Part shown: one piece after another, positions 24,861-33,862 of the stretch
How the letters are laid out: the number at the start of each line of letters is the position of its first letter
Numbering within the stretch: the stretch's first letter is position 1
Assembly (NCBI RefSeq): GCF_020179755.1
Contig: NZ_JAIUCY010000015.1
Location: 1-64,000, forward strand
Length of the DNA: 64,000 bases
Reading direction: 5' to 3'
From: Herbaspirillum sp. alder98
GTDB taxonomy: Bacteria > Pseudomonadota > Gammaproteobacteria > Burkholderiales > Burkholderiaceae_D
Notes under the pieces: model-generated
Databases searched by the model: none
Told to the model about the DNA's origin: nothing
The model's input: only the letters and a program-made list of their open reading frames with translations
Program-made: the position numbers and the translations under genes

Positions 24861-25412
24861 ATGGGCAATCGCCTTTCCAAGATCGTCACCCGCACCGGCG
24901 ACGACGGCAGTACCGGCCTGGGCGACGGCAGCCGGGTGGCCAAGGACAGCCTGCGCATCCATGCACTGGGCGACGTCGACGAACTCAACTCGCAATTGGG
25001 ACTACTGCTGTGCGAAGGCCTGCCGGACGGCCTGGCGCCGGCACTGTTGCAGATCCAGCATGATCTGTTCGACCTGGGTGGGGAGCTGTGCATCCCTGGA
25101 CATACGGTCCTGACCGACGACCACCTGGCGCGACTCGACGGCTGGCTGGAGCAGTACAACGCGAACCTGCCCCCCCTGCGCGAATTCATCCTGCCGGGTG
25201 GCTCGCGCACTGCGGCGCTGGCGCACGTCTGCCGCACGGTGTGCCGGCGCGCCGAGCGCAGCGTGGTGATGCTGGACCACGAAGAGGCTGTCAATCCGGC
25301 TGCGCGCCGCTACCTGAACCGCTTGTCGGACCTGTTCTTTGTGCTGGCGCGAGTGCTCAATCGCGCCGCGGGTGGCGAGGATGTGCTGTGGAAGAACGGC
25401 CGCGCATCGTGA
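24861..25412 (+). CDS. Cob(I)alamin adenosyltransferase, PduO type
   Basis: 183 residues. The ATP-binding N-terminus IVTRTGDDGSTGLGDGSRV and the C-terminal helix signature CRRAERSVV followed by RYLNRLSDLFFVLAR are diagnostic of the PduO-type enzymes, which move the adenosyl group of ATP to cob(I)alamin to make coenzyme B12. It acts as a cytoplasmic trimer. AAGGGAG precedes the ATG at 24861. The gene stands alone; no cobalamin synthesis or B12-dependent enzyme genes are nearby, and the 223-bp upstream gap shows no B12 riboswitch box. Confidence 0.93.
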   Translation: MGNRLSKIVTRTGDDGSTGLGDGSRVAKDSLRIHALGDVDELNSQLGLLLCEGLPDGLAPALLQIQHDLFDLGGELCIPGHTVLTDDHLARLDGWLEQYNANLPPLREFILPGGSRTAALAHVCRTVCRRAERSVVMLDHEEAVNPAARRYLNRLSDLFFVLARVLNRAAGGEDVLWKNGRAS

Positions 25413-25544
25413 GCGGCGCCGAGGGCGCGCCGGAATTGGCAAGCTGAACAAAGACGAATTGCAGGCGCAATGTCCCGGCCTGTGGCATCTGCACGCCAGA
25501 TTCGACGTAGCTTCCGTTGAATGATCATTAAAGGAGGCTACGTA

Positions 25545-25580
25545 TTGCATGATTATGTCCATATGGGCATAATCATGCAA
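25545..25580. promoter_or_regulatory. Palindromic promoter-operator of the toxin-antitoxin pair
   Basis: A 36-bp inverted repeat with a single mismatched pair. It contains TTGCAT, 17 bp, then CATAAT, a good sigma-70 promoter ending about 20 bases before the toxin ATG. Because the sequence is symmetric, the same -35/-10 pair is present on the opposite strand. Such dyads are where antitoxins of this class repress their own operon. Confidence 0.7.
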
Positions 25581-25593
25581 TCGAGCGCACGGC

Positions 25594-25956
25594 ATGAAGA
25601 AAATACGCTGGCTCGGCTCGAGCTACAAGGACTTGAAGGCGATGCCGGACGATGTGCAGGATACCTTCGGCTATGCATTGCACCACGCCCAGATCGGCAA
25701 GAAACACGACCACGCCAAACCGCTGAAAGGCTTTGGTTCGGCGGGTGTGCTGGAGGTCGTGGAATACGCGAGCGGAGGCAGTTTTCGCGCCGTCTACACT
25801 GTCAAACTGGGCGACGCGATCTATGTTCTTCATTGCTTCCAGAAGAAATCGTTATTCGGCATCGCAACGCCAAAGCCGGACATCGACTTGATTCGCGAGC
25901 GACTGAAGGTCGCAGAAGCACATGCAAAAGGAGAAGCAAATGACCACAGACATTGA
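25594..25956 (+). CDS. HigB/RelE-type toxin (Gp49-like family)
   Basis: 120 residues. Segments LGSSYKDLKAMPDDVQDTFG, KPLKGFGSAGVLEVVEY, FRAVYTVKLGDAIYVLHCFQKK and TPKPDIDLIRERL match the phage Gp49-like toxin family, ribosome-dependent mRNA interferases. The conserved K-P-L-K-G and the RAVYT/LHCFQKK strands are intact, so it is probably active. It precedes and overlaps its antitoxin by 17 bases, the toxin-first order of HigBA loci. Ribosome site is weak. Expression is probably repressed through the 36-bp palindrome just upstream. Confidence 0.85.
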   Translation: MKKIRWLGSSYKDLKAMPDDVQDTFGYALHHAQIGKKHDHAKPLKGFGSAGVLEVVEYASGGSFRAVYTVKLGDAIYVLHCFQKKSLFGIATPKPDIDLIRERLKVAEAHAKGEANDHRH

Positions 25957-26263
25957 AGAAACCAACGGTAGCGTCTATGCCGCGCTGGGCCTGCCAGACG
26001 CCGATGAAATGCTGGTCAAGGCACAGCTTGCGACCAAGATCGGCGAGATCATCAAGAGTCGCAAATGGAGTCAGCAGCAGTCGGCTGACGTGCTTGGCAT
26101 TCCGCAATCGAAGCTGTCGAAGATGCTGCGCGGCCAGTTTCGCGGGATCAGCGAATCGAAGATGCTCGATTGCCTGGCGCGGCTGGGCCGCGATGTGCAG
26201 ATCGTGGTCGGCCCGGCCCGCAGCAGCGACTCGGTCGGCAGCATCGCCGTGGTCTTCGCCTGA
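25940..26263 (+). CDS. HigA/XRE-type antitoxin
   Basis: 107 residues. The helix-turn-helix lies at about 43-62 (WSQQQSADVLGIPQSKLSKM), followed by a conserved RGQFRGISESKMLDCLARLG segment found in Gp49-associated antitoxins. It should neutralise the toxin and repress the operon by binding the palindrome upstream. AGGAG six bases before ATG 25940 supports this start; an ATG at 25922 is also in frame but lacks a site. An intrinsic terminator follows. Confidence 0.85.
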   Translation: MTTDIEETNGSVYAALGLPDADEMLVKAQLATKIGEIIKSRKWSQQQSADVLGIPQSKLSKMLRGQFRGISESKMLDCLARLGRDVQIVVGPARSSDSVGSIAVVFA

Positions 26264-26281
26264 GTTTTTTCAGACCAATAG

Positions 26282-26316
26282 AAAATGCCGTTCAGTGTGT
26301 GCTGAACGGCATTTTT
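26282..26316 (+). terminator. Intrinsic terminator after the toxin-antitoxin pair
   Basis: A 13-bp stem (AAATGCCGTTCAG with CTGAACGGCATTT) around a six-base loop, followed by T residues. It also reads as a weaker terminator for the convergent dxs gene. Confidence 0.85.
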
Positions 26317-26338
26317 CATGATGCAGCGTGTTGGACGA

Positions 26339-28204
26339 TCAGCCGTTGCTCACCACCAGACGAGGTTGGTCCTTGCCGAAGCGTTCGACGATGGACGCTG
26401 CGATACCGGTCGCATCCAGACCACACTGCGCCAGCAAGTGCGTCGCATCGCCGTGATCGATGAAGCGATCGGGCAGGCCCAGGTGCAGGACCGGCTTGAC
26501 GATGCCGGCGGCAGCCAGCGCCTCTGACACCGCAGCACCGGCGCCGCCCATGATGCAGCCTTCTTCGATCGTCACCAGCGCGTCGTGATCGGCAGCCAGT
26601 TGGCGCACCAGATCGACATCGAGCGGTTTGATGAAGCGCATGTTGGCCACCGTCGCATTGAGCTTGTCACCCGCTTCCAGTGCCGGCGCCACCATGGTGC
26701 CAAACGCCAGGATCGCGATGCCGCGCCCTTCGCGCCTGACTTCGCCGCGCCCCAGGGGCAACGGCTCCAGCGACTTCTGCACCACGGCGCCAACACCGGC
26801 GCCACGCGGATAACGCACCGCCGCCGGGCCAGGATACTGGTAGGCGGTGGAAAGCATCTGACGGCACTCGTTCTCGTCAGAGGCTGCCATCACCACCATG
26901 TTCGGGATACAGCGCAAGAAGGCCAGATCGTAATTGCCGGCATGGGTCGCGCCATCGGCGCCGACCAGGCCGGCGCGGTCGAGGGCGAAGGTCACGTCCA
27001 GGTTCTGCAGGGCGACGTCGTGGATCAGTTGATCGTAGGCGCGCTGCAGGAAGGTCGAATAGATCGCCACCACCGGCTTCATGCCTTCGCAAGCCATGCC
27101 GGCGGCGAAGGTCACGGCGTGCTGCTCGGCGATGCCGACATCGTAGTAACGCTGCGGGAACTGCTTCTCGAAACCCACCATGCCCGAGCCTTCGCGCATG
27201 GCGGGCGTGATGCCGACCAGGCGCTGGTCGGCGCCGGCCATATCGCACAGCCACTCGCCGAACACCTGGGTATAAGTGGTCTTGCTGCTGGTGCTGGGCT
27301 TGATCCCTTCGCTGGGGTTGAACTTGCCGGGGCCGTGATACAGCACCGGATCGGCCTCGGCCAGCTTGTAGCCCTGGCCCTTGCGGGTAACCACGTGCAG
27401 GAACTGCGGGCCCTTGAGCTGCTTCAGGTTCTGCAGCGTCGGAATCAGCGAATCCAGGTCGTGACCATCGATGGGACCGATGTAGTTGAAACCGAATTCC
27501 TCGAACATGGTGGCAGGCACCACCATGCCCTTGGCATGTTCTTCCAGTCGCTTGGCCAGCTCCAGCACCGGACCCGGCAACACCGACTTGCCCACATCGC
27601 GGGCACGGGCGTAGAACTTGCCCGACATCAGGCGCGCCAGGTAGCGGTTGAGCGCACCCACCGGCGGCGAGATCGACATGTCATTGTCGTTGAGGATCAC
27701 CAGCAGGTTCACGTCTTCGTGCACGCCCGCATTGTTGAGCGCTTCGAAGGCCATGCCGGCGGTCATCGCACCGTCGCCGATGACGGCGATGGCGTGGCGA
27801 TCTGAACCTTGCGTCCTGGCCGCCAGGGCCATTCCGAGCGCGGCCGAGATCGAGGTCGACGAGTGCGCCGTGCCGAAGGTGTCGTAGTCGCTTTCATCGC
27901 GTCGCGGAAAACCCGAGATGCCGTCCTGCTGGCGCAGCGTCGACATGCGCTCGCGGCGACCGGTCAGGATCTTGTGCGGATAGGTCTGGTGACCGACATC
28001 CCAGACGATGCGATCGTCCGGCGTATTGAACACGTAGTGCAGCGCCAGCGTGAGCTCGACCGTGCCCAGGTTGGACGACAGGTGTCCGCCGGTCTTGGAC
28101 ACGGAATCGAGCACGAAACCGCGCAACTCCTCGGCCAGCGGCTTGAGTTGGGGGCGGGACAGGCGGCGCAGGTCGGCCGGTTCGTTTATGGTGTTGAGCA
28201 GCAT
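26339..28204 (-). CDS. dxs: 1-deoxy-D-xylulose-5-phosphate synthase
   Basis: 621 residues. Condenses pyruvate and glyceraldehyde-3-phosphate to DXP, first step of the methylerythritol phosphate route to isoprenoids; the product also feeds thiamine and pyridoxal synthesis. Thiamine diphosphate is bound through [18 protein letters not shown], and [27 protein letters not shown] and the transketolase-type segment [18 protein letters not shown] are conserved. The start at 28204 gives [15 protein letters not shown], the usual N-terminus. It is last of xseB-ispA-dxs, with 73 bp between ispA and dxs. Confidence 0.97.
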   Translation of the reverse strand: MLLNTINEPADLRRLSRPQLKPLAEELRGFVLDSVSKTGGHLSSNLGTVELTLALHYVFNTPDDRIVWDVGHQTYPHKILTGRRERMSTLRQQDGISGFPRRDESDYDTFGTAHSSTSISAALGMALAARTQGSDRHAIAVIGDGAMTAGMAFEALNNAGVHEDVNLLVILNDNDMSISPPVGALNRYLARLMSGKFYARARDVGKSVLPGPVLELAKRLEEHAKGMVVPATMFEEFGFNYIGPIDGHDLDSLIPTLQNLKQLKGPQFLHVVTRKGQGYKLAEADPVLYHGPGKFNPSEGIKPSTSSKTTYTQVFGEWLCDMAGADQRLVGITPAMREGSGMVGFEKQFPQRYYDVGIAEQHAVTFAAGMACEGMKPVVAIYSTFLQRAYDQLIHDVALQNLDVTFALDRAGLVGADGATHAGNYDLAFLRCIPNMVVMAASDENECRQMLSTAYQYPGPAAVRYPRGAGVGAVVQKSLEPLPLGRGEVRREGRGIAILAFGTMVAPALEAGDKLNATVANMRFIKPLDVDLVRQLAADHDALVTIEEGCIMGGAGAAVSEALAAAGIVKPVLHLGLPDRFIDHGDATHLLAQCGLDATGIAASIVERFGKDQPRLVVSNG

Positions 28205-28277
28205 ACTGTTGGTACCGTTTGTTTGGGTCTGCAGGCGAAAGCCGCGCATGCCTGATACAGGCAGTTCGACAATCGCC

Positions 28278-29198
28278 TCATGCCTTTCGTTGCACGATCA
28301 GGTCGGCCAGCTCACGCAGCCGCTGCGCCTTGTCGCCGAATGGTGCCAGCGCCTGGTGCGCGTTGCTGCGCAGCCGTTGCGCCAGCGCCTGCGATTCGGC
28401 CAGCCCCAGGATCGACACATAGGTGGGCTTGTTGTCGGCCGCGTCCTTGCCGGCCGTCTTGCCCAGCGTGGCCGAATCGGCAGTGGCGTCCAGGATATCG
28501 TCGACCACCTGGAACGCCAGGCCGATGGCGCCGGCGTAGTCGTCCAGTGCGGCCATTTCGTCGGCACTGAGCGCCTTGCCGCCCAGCGCGCCCAGCATCA
28601 CTGCTGCGCGCAACAGGGCGCCGGTCTTCTTGCGGTGCATCTGTTCGAGTTCGGCCAGCGACAGGGTCATGCCGACGCTGGCCAGGTCGATCGCTTGCCC
28701 GCCGCACATGCCGACCGAGCCGGAAGCCTGTGCCAGCAGGTTGAGCATGCGCAACTGGCGCGGCACCAGGGCGCTGTCATCGGCGCCGGTCACGCCGGAG
28801 AGCACCTCGAACGCCTGCGCCTGCAATGCGTCGCCCACCAGCAGCGCGGTCGCTTCGTCGTACTGGACATGCACGGTCGGCTTGCCGCGACGCAAGGCGT
28901 CATCATCCATGCAGGGCATGTCGTCGTGCACCAGCGAATAGACGTGGATCATCTCGACTGCTGCCGCCGCCCGCTCCAGCAGCGGCAGGGGCGTGTCGAA
29001 CAATTCGCCCGCGGCAAACACCAGCAAGGGGCGCACCCGCTTGCCGCCGTCCAGCGCGGTGTAGCGCATCGCCTGGTGCAGGCGCGCCGGCACCACTGCG
29101 GGCGACGGCAGAAAACGGTCCAGCACGGCTTCCATGCCGGTCTGGACCTGCTGCATCCAGTCGAGGAAAGAAACGGAGGCGGCCAGGCGGGCGGTCAT
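28278..29198 (-). CDS. ispA: Farnesyl diphosphate synthase (geranyltranstransferase)
   Basis: 306 residues. Builds C15 farnesyl diphosphate from IPP and DMAPP/GPP. The first aspartate-rich motif is in [19 protein letters not shown], the second is DDILD in [13 protein letters not shown], and [17 protein letters not shown] binds IPP. The ATG at 29198 overlaps the xseB stop as ATGA, showing translational coupling. The xseB-ispA-dxs order is common in beta- and gammaproteobacteria and ties isoprenoid precursor supply to this operon. Confidence 0.96.
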   Translation of the reverse strand: MTARLAASVSFLDWMQQVQTGMEAVLDRFLPSPAVVPARLHQAMRYTALDGGKRVRPLLVFAAGELFDTPLPLLERAAAAVEMIHVYSLVHDDMPCMDDDALRRGKPTVHVQYDEATALLVGDALQAQAFEVLSGVTGADDSALVPRQLRMLNLLAQASGSVGMCGGQAIDLASVGMTLSLAELEQMHRKKTGALLRAAVMLGALGGKALSADEMAALDDYAGAIGLAFQVVDDILDATADSATLGKTAGKDAADNKPTYVSILGLAESQALAQRLRSNAHQALAPFGDKAQRLRELADLIVQRKA

Positions 29199-29470
29199 CA
29201 ATCGTCCTCGCTGGCGCCGTGGTCGGCATTGAAGGGCTTGAGCATCTCGCCTTCGAGCACCTTGACCTGGCTGTCGACGCGGTCGAGCTGGGTCGCACAG
29301 AACTTGACCAGTTCCGAGCCGCGCTTGTAAGCGGCCACCGATGCTTCCAACGGCAGCTCGCCGGCTTCCATCTGCGCCACGAGCTGCTCCAGTTCTTGCA
29401 TGGCTTGCTCGAACGAGGCGGGGGCGGTGGAAACCGTGGCGGCGCTGGCGGTGGCGGAAGTTCTTGGCAT
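29198..29470 (-). CDS. xseB: Exodeoxyribonuclease VII small subunit
   Basis: 90 residues. SFEQAMQELEQLVAQMEAGE and LEASVAAYKRGSELVKFC are the family signature; the N-terminal 20 residues are a Ser/Thr/Ala-rich tail. It partners the large subunit XseA (not in the window) to degrade single-stranded DNA. The start at 29470 excludes an upstream extension that is out of family. First gene of the xseB-ispA-dxs operon, divergent from the Rieske oxygenase gene across 264 bp. Confidence 0.93.
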   Translation of the reverse strand: MPRTSATASAATVSTAPASFEQAMQELEQLVAQMEAGELPLEASVAAYKRGSELVKFCATQLDRVDSQVKVLEGEMLKPFNADHGASEDD

Positions 29471-29734
29471 ATCGACCCAAATTGGAAATCTAACCCGGTA
29501 TTTTAGAACAATCCGTAGTGCACGCACCGAACAACGCGCGTGATTTGCATACAGGCCGAACTCGCAAAAGGTAAATTCCGTTGAAATGATGACAAAATAG
29601 CCACCAGTTGAGGCCGCTTATGGGGGTTTTGTGGCATAATCGTCAGTTCTGTCCGAAATTTCCTCTTCATATTACTTGAACGGTTTTTGCGGATTTTCTT
29701 CCTTAGGTTGGTGCAAATTAATTTGGGGGCGGAA

Positions 29735-30856
29735 ATGTCCGATCTTGCGACTTTTGCCAAATTGGCGCGTTCAAACGCGCAACTTCCAGTCGATGTCTAC
29801 TTCGACGAGCCGCTTTACCAGCGCGAACTCACACAACTGTTCCAGAACGGGCCTCGCTACGCCGGCCATGAACTGATGGTGCCCAATGTGGGCGACTACT
29901 CGACCTTGCCGTGGGAAAACGAAGGCCGCATGCTGGTGCGCAATGCGCAAGGCATCGAGCTGGTGTCGAACGTGTGCCGTCATCGCCAGGCCAAGATGCT
30001 TGATGGTCGCGGCAACGCGCGCAATATCGTGTGTCCGCTGCATCGCTGGACCTACGACCTCAAGGGCGACCTCATCGGCGCCCCCCACTTCGGCGAGACG
30101 CCGTGCCTGAACCTGTCGCGCACGCCGCTGCAGAACTGGAACGGCCTGCTGTTCGAAGGCGGCGGCGGCAACGTGGCGACCCAGCTCAAGGAGCTTGGCG
30201 TGGCCGGCGACCTGGATTTCTCGGGCTACCTGTACGATCACACCGAAGTCCACCAGTGCGACTACAACTGGAAGACCTTCATCGAAGTCTACCTCGAGGA
30301 CTACCACGTCGAGCCTTTCCATCCCGGCCTGGGCAACTTCGTGTCGTGCTCCGACCTGAAATGGGAGTTCGGCCGCGACTACAGCGTGCAGACCGTGGGC
30401 GTCAATCACGGCCTCGTCAAGTCGGGTTCGCCGACCTACGCCAAGTGGCAAGAAAAACTGCTGCAGTTCAATGGCGGCACGCCGCCCAAGTATGGCGCCA
30501 TCTGGCTCACGCTCTATCCCAACATCATGGTCGAGTGGTATCCGCATGTGCTGGTGGTGTCGACCTTGTGGCCGGACGGACCGCAAAAGACCACCAACGT
30601 GGTCGAGTTCTACTACCCCGAAGAGATCGCCCTGTTCGAACGCGAAATGGTCGAGGCCGAACGCGCCGCCTACATGGAAACCTGCGTCGAGGATGACGAG
30701 ATCGCGCTGCGCATGGACGCTGGTCGTCGTATACTCATGCAACGCGGCACCAGCGAAGTGGGTCCGTACCAGTCGCCCATGGAAGACGGCATGCAGCACT
30801 TCCACGAATGGTATCGATCGCAGCTCGCAGTCGGCCCCGGCACCAGGGACGGATAA
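29735..30856 (+). CDS. Rieske non-heme iron oxygenase, large subunit
   Basis: 373 residues. The 2Fe-2S Rieske site has CRH (in NVCRHRQAKM) and CPLHRW 18 residues further; the mononuclear iron site is in EDYHVEPFHP. The fold order is that of choline/carnitine-type and ring-hydroxylating oxygenases. The start at 29735 follows a GGGGGCGG tract; a slightly longer frame exists upstream. No reductase or ferredoxin gene is adjacent, so electrons must come from elsewhere. An intrinsic terminator follows at 31015. The substrate is unknown. Confidence 0.87.
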   Translation: MSDLATFAKLARSNAQLPVDVYFDEPLYQRELTQLFQNGPRYAGHELMVPNVGDYSTLPWENEGRMLVRNAQGIELVSNVCRHRQAKMLDGRGNARNIVCPLHRWTYDLKGDLIGAPHFGETPCLNLSRTPLQNWNGLLFEGGGGNVATQLKELGVAGDLDFSGYLYDHTEVHQCDYNWKTFIEVYLEDYHVEPFHPGLGNFVSCSDLKWEFGRDYSVQTVGVNHGLVKSGSPTYAKWQEKLLQFNGGTPPKYGAIWLTLYPNIMVEWYPHVLVVSTLWPDGPQKTTNVVEFYYPEEIALFEREMVEAERAAYMETCVEDDEIALRMDAGRRILMQRGTSEVGPYQSPMEDGMQHFHEWYRSQLAVGPGTRDG

Positions 30857-31014
30857 CAACAAACCGCATGCGCCGCACAGCGCATGAAGATGAACATCGA
30901 GGAGCAGGCATGCAGGCCCAGCGGCAGGAGCAGGACAGTTCAGAACCTTACTGTCGGCCGCCATCCGCAATCTTGCAAGAACGCCAACTTCATTCGCAGG
31001 TACGACATTTTTGT

Positions 31015-31051
31015 AACGGCAGCATCGGCATGGTCCGATGCTGCCGTTTTT
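31015..31051 (+). terminator. Intrinsic terminator after the Rieske oxygenase gene
   Basis: A 14-bp stem (AACGGCAGCATCGG with CCGATGCTGCCGTT) around a six-base loop, followed by T residues. It lies 158 bp after the stop; nothing else is recognised in the 273-bp gap to the next gene. Confidence 0.85.
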
Positions 31052-31129
31052 CATTGGGCGGCCCACCTGCCGGATCTGCCGGATCGCGCCTGCCCTACCT
31101 ATTCAATCCAACAATAAACCTCACTCGTC

Positions 31130-32047
31130 ATGCAATCGCTCTGGATGCTGGTCGCTTCGTTCCTGTTCTCCATCATGGGGGTATGCGTCAAACTGGCCGG
31201 TGAGCACTACACCACCGCCGAAATCGTGCTCTCGCGCGGACTGGTCGGGGTGATCGTCATCTCGGCCATGGTGTGGGTGCGCGGCGGCACCTTCCGCACC
31301 CCTTTTCCACGCGATCACCTGATCCGTGGCGGGGTCGGCGTGGTTTCGCTGTGGATGTGGTTCTACGCATTCAGCCTGCTGCCGATTGCCACCGCCACCA
31401 CGCTCAACTACATGTCGTCGATTTGGATTGCGGCCATGCTGTTCGCGGCCGGCTGGTGGAAAGGCAACAAGCGTTTCGAGTGGGGCCTGGCGGCCACCGT
31501 GCTGCTCAGCTTCATCGGCGTGGCCATGCTGATGCGCCCCTCCCTGAATCCGGAACAACTGATCGGTGGCGTCATCGCCCTGATATCGGGCGTACTGTCG
31601 GCGATCGTCTACCTGCAGGTGCGCAAGCTTGGCCTGCTGGGGGAACCCGAATACCGGGTCGTGTTCTACTTCTCGCTGACCGGCGTGGTAGCCGGCCTGG
31701 CCGGCAACCTGGTGGCGGGCAAGATACCGCTGTGGCACACCCATTCAGTCACCGGCGCCTTGCTGATACTGACCATCGGCCTCACGGCCACGCTGGCGCA
31801 GATTGCCATGACCCGCGCCTACCGGCTCGGCAACACCCTGGTGACGGCCAACCTGCAATATGCGGGCATCGTCTTTTCCAGCCTGTTCGGCGTGCTGATC
31901 TGGAACGATGCACCGGGCTGGCTGGGCTGGCTGGGCATGGCCATCATCCTCGGCAGCGGCTTGTGGGCCACCTGGCATAACCAGCGCAGCAACCGCAACA
32001 GCGCCAAGAACGTCCCCAAGGTCGACCCGATCGCTACTGAAGTCTGA
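31130..32047 (+). CDS. EamA/DMT-family transporter
   Basis: 305 residues with about ten membrane helices in two EamA repeats. Repeat one runs from LWMLVASFLFSIMGVCVKLA to about residue 135, and repeat two begins at GGVIALISGVLSAIVYLQV. It is an inner-membrane drug/metabolite-type permease, usually an exporter; the solute cannot be predicted. It is 23 bp upstream of a sulfurtransferase gene on the same strand, so the two are probably co-transcribed. That pairing could point to a sulfur compound, but this is weak. Confidence 0.85.
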   Translation: MQSLWMLVASFLFSIMGVCVKLAGEHYTTAEIVLSRGLVGVIVISAMVWVRGGTFRTPFPRDHLIRGGVGVVSLWMWFYAFSLLPIATATTLNYMSSIWIAAMLFAAGWWKGNKRFEWGLAATVLLSFIGVAMLMRPSLNPEQLIGGVIALISGVLSAIVYLQVRKLGLLGEPEYRVVFYFSLTGVVAGLAGNLVAGKIPLWHTHSVTGALLILTIGLTATLAQIAMTRAYRLGNTLVTANLQYAGIVFSSLFGVLIWNDAPGWLGWLGMAIILGSGLWATWHNQRSNRNSAKNVPKVDPIATEV

Positions 32048-32070
32048 ACCTGCATTGCAAAGGAGAACAC

Positions 32071-32925
32071 ATGACCTATTCCACCCTGATCAGCGCATCC
32101 GACCTGAAGTCGCGCGCCCAATACCTGAACCTGGTCATCCTCGATTGCCGGCATGACCTGGTCAATCCCCAGGCCGGGACCGACGCCTATGCCGCCGGCC
32201 ATATTCCCCAGGCCCGCTTCGTGCACCTGGACCATGTCCTGTCCGGCCCCAAGGTGGATGCGCATGGCCGCTTTCATGGTCGTCATCCCTTGCCTGACCG
32301 CCAGCAACTCGTCGAGGCACTGCGGACATTGGGCATCAACAACGATACCCAGGTAGTGGCCTACGATGCACAAGGCGGCATGTTCGCGGCACGCCTGTGG
32401 TGGCTGTTGCGCTGGATCGGCCACAGCGACGTGGCGGTGCTCGATGGCGGCCTGGCCGCGTGGCAGCAGGTCGGCGAACTGACCGCCGAAGTCCCGCCGC
32501 CGGCGCCGCACGGCAACATCCAGGACCTGACTTCGATCGTGCGCACGGTCGATGCGCAAACCCTGGTCGAGAACATCAAGACCGCCGCGCTGCAGGTGGT
32601 CGATGCCCGCGCCGCCGACCGCTTCCGCGGCGAGAACGAAACGATGGATGCGGTGGGCGGCCATATTCCCGGCGCCAGAAACCGCTTCTTCAAGGACAAT
32701 CTCGAGGCCGATGGCCGCTTCAAGAGCGCAGTCCAGCTGCGCGAGGAATGGCTGTCGATGGTGGGCGATCCGCATCAGGCGGTCATGCAGTGCGGCTCGG
32801 GGGTGACCGCCTGCCACAATCTGCTGGCACTGGAAGTGGCCGGCCTCGGCGGCGCCAGCCTGTATCCGGGCTCCTGGAGCGAATGGAGCGCTGACCCGTC
32901 GCGACCGGTCGCAACCGGCGCCTGA
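32071..32925 (+). CDS. sseA: Sulfurtransferase with two rhodanese domains (SseA type)
   Basis: 284 residues. The inactive N-terminal rhodanese domain (about 1-130) has ILDCRHDLVNP and AGHIPQARFVHLD; the C-terminal domain carries the catalytic loop CGSGVTAC near residue 250. CGSGVTA is the form of 3-mercaptopyruvate sulfurtransferases, whereas thiosulfate enzymes usually have CRKGVTA. It would move sulfur from mercaptopyruvate to thiol acceptors or cyanide. AAAGGAG lies upstream of the ATG. It follows the EamA gene and converges on the ZIP gene. Confidence 0.88.
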   Translation: MTYSTLISASDLKSRAQYLNLVILDCRHDLVNPQAGTDAYAAGHIPQARFVHLDHVLSGPKVDAHGRFHGRHPLPDRQQLVEALRTLGINNDTQVVAYDAQGGMFAARLWWLLRWIGHSDVAVLDGGLAAWQQVGELTAEVPPPAPHGNIQDLTSIVRTVDAQTLVENIKTAALQVVDARAADRFRGENETMDAVGGHIPGARNRFFKDNLEADGRFKSAVQLREEWLSMVGDPHQAVMQCGSGVTACHNLLALEVAGLGGASLYPGSWSEWSADPSRPVATGA

Positions 32926-32926
32926 A

Positions 32927-32958
32927 CGTCATGGCGTCATGGCGTCATGGCGTCATGG
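32927..32958. repeat. Four tandem copies of the octamer CGTCATGG
   Basis: Four perfect copies begin immediately after the sulfurtransferase stop and fill half of the 58-bp gap between convergent genes. A period of eight is prone to slippage, but no coding frame or promoter is affected. Confidence 0.9.
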
Positions 32959-32983
32959 CCGGCGCCGGGCGGCGCTGGCCTGA

Positions 32984-33823
32984 TCAGTGACTATGGGCGT
33001 GGCTGGTCAGCGTGACCACGATCAGCACGCCGAGGGCGATCAGGATCACCTGCGGCACTGTTTCGCGCAGGGTCGCGCGGCGCTGCATCTGTGGCATCAG
33101 GTCGCTGACGGCGATGTAGATGAAGCCCGACGAGGCAAACACCAGCACATACGGAATCCATTGCGTGCCGCGTTCCAGCATCACATAGCCCAGTATCCCG
33201 CCAGCAACCGCCATCAGGCTGCAGATGAGGTTATAGACGTAGGCCCGGGTGCGCGAAAAGCCGGCATTGAGCAGCACGATGAAGTCACCGATCTCCTGCG
33301 GGATTTCATGGGCGATGATGGCCAGGCCGGTCACCAGCCCCAGGTGCGGATCGGCCAGGAAGGCTGCGGCGATCAGGATGCCATCGGTAAAATTGTGCAG
33401 CCCGTCGCCGACCAGGATCATCCATCCGGCCTTGCCCGCCTCATGCTTGTCATGACCATGGTGATGGCCATGCCCATCGTCTTCGTGGTGATGCGAATGC
33501 CGCAGGATAGCCGTCTTTTCCAACAGGAAAAACGTCAGCAAGCCGCCCAGCAACACCGCAAACAGGGTATGCGGCTCGGCCTGGGACTCGAACGCCTCCG
33601 GCAATGCATGCAATAGCGAAGTCGACAGCATGATGCCGACCGACAGGCTGACCAGCCGCTCCACCATCTTCGACAGCAGGGCGAACGAAAACACCGCTGC
33701 AGCGGTGATGCTGACGACCCCGGCCAGGGTCGTGGCGAGCAGGATGGAGATGAGTGTCGGATCGATTTTATTGCCTCGAAATGCTGATCTGGAGCGCCGC
33801 TTGCCAGCCTGGCATGCCCTCAA
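32984..33823 (-). CDS. ZIP-family divalent metal transporter
   Basis: 279 residues. About eight helices; a histidine-rich cytoplasmic loop (RHSHHHEDDGHGHHHGHDKH) between helices 3 and 4 and the helix 4/5 signatures GDGLHNFTDGILIAAAF and IIAHEIPQEIGDFIVLLNAG provide the metal path. It imports zinc or related divalent cations across the inner membrane. The start is uncertain: the ATG at 33823 adds a basic N-terminus, and no better start with a ribosome site is evident. It is convergent with the sulfurtransferase, and a MITE-like element lies upstream. Confidence 0.9.
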   Translation of the reverse strand: MRACQAGKRRSRSAFRGNKIDPTLISILLATTLAGVVSITAAAVFSFALLSKMVERLVSLSVGIMLSTSLLHALPEAFESQAEPHTLFAVLLGGLLTFFLLEKTAILRHSHHHEDDGHGHHHGHDKHEAGKAGWMILVGDGLHNFTDGILIAAAFLADPHLGLVTGLAIIAHEIPQEIGDFIVLLNAGFSRTRAYVYNLICSLMAVAGGILGYVMLERGTQWIPYVLVFASSGFIYIAVSDLMPQMQRRATLRETVPQVILIALGVLIVVTLTSHAHSH

Positions 33824-33862
33824 CGGCGTCGGAAGCGCGCTATTTTACGCCTAGCCGGACAC

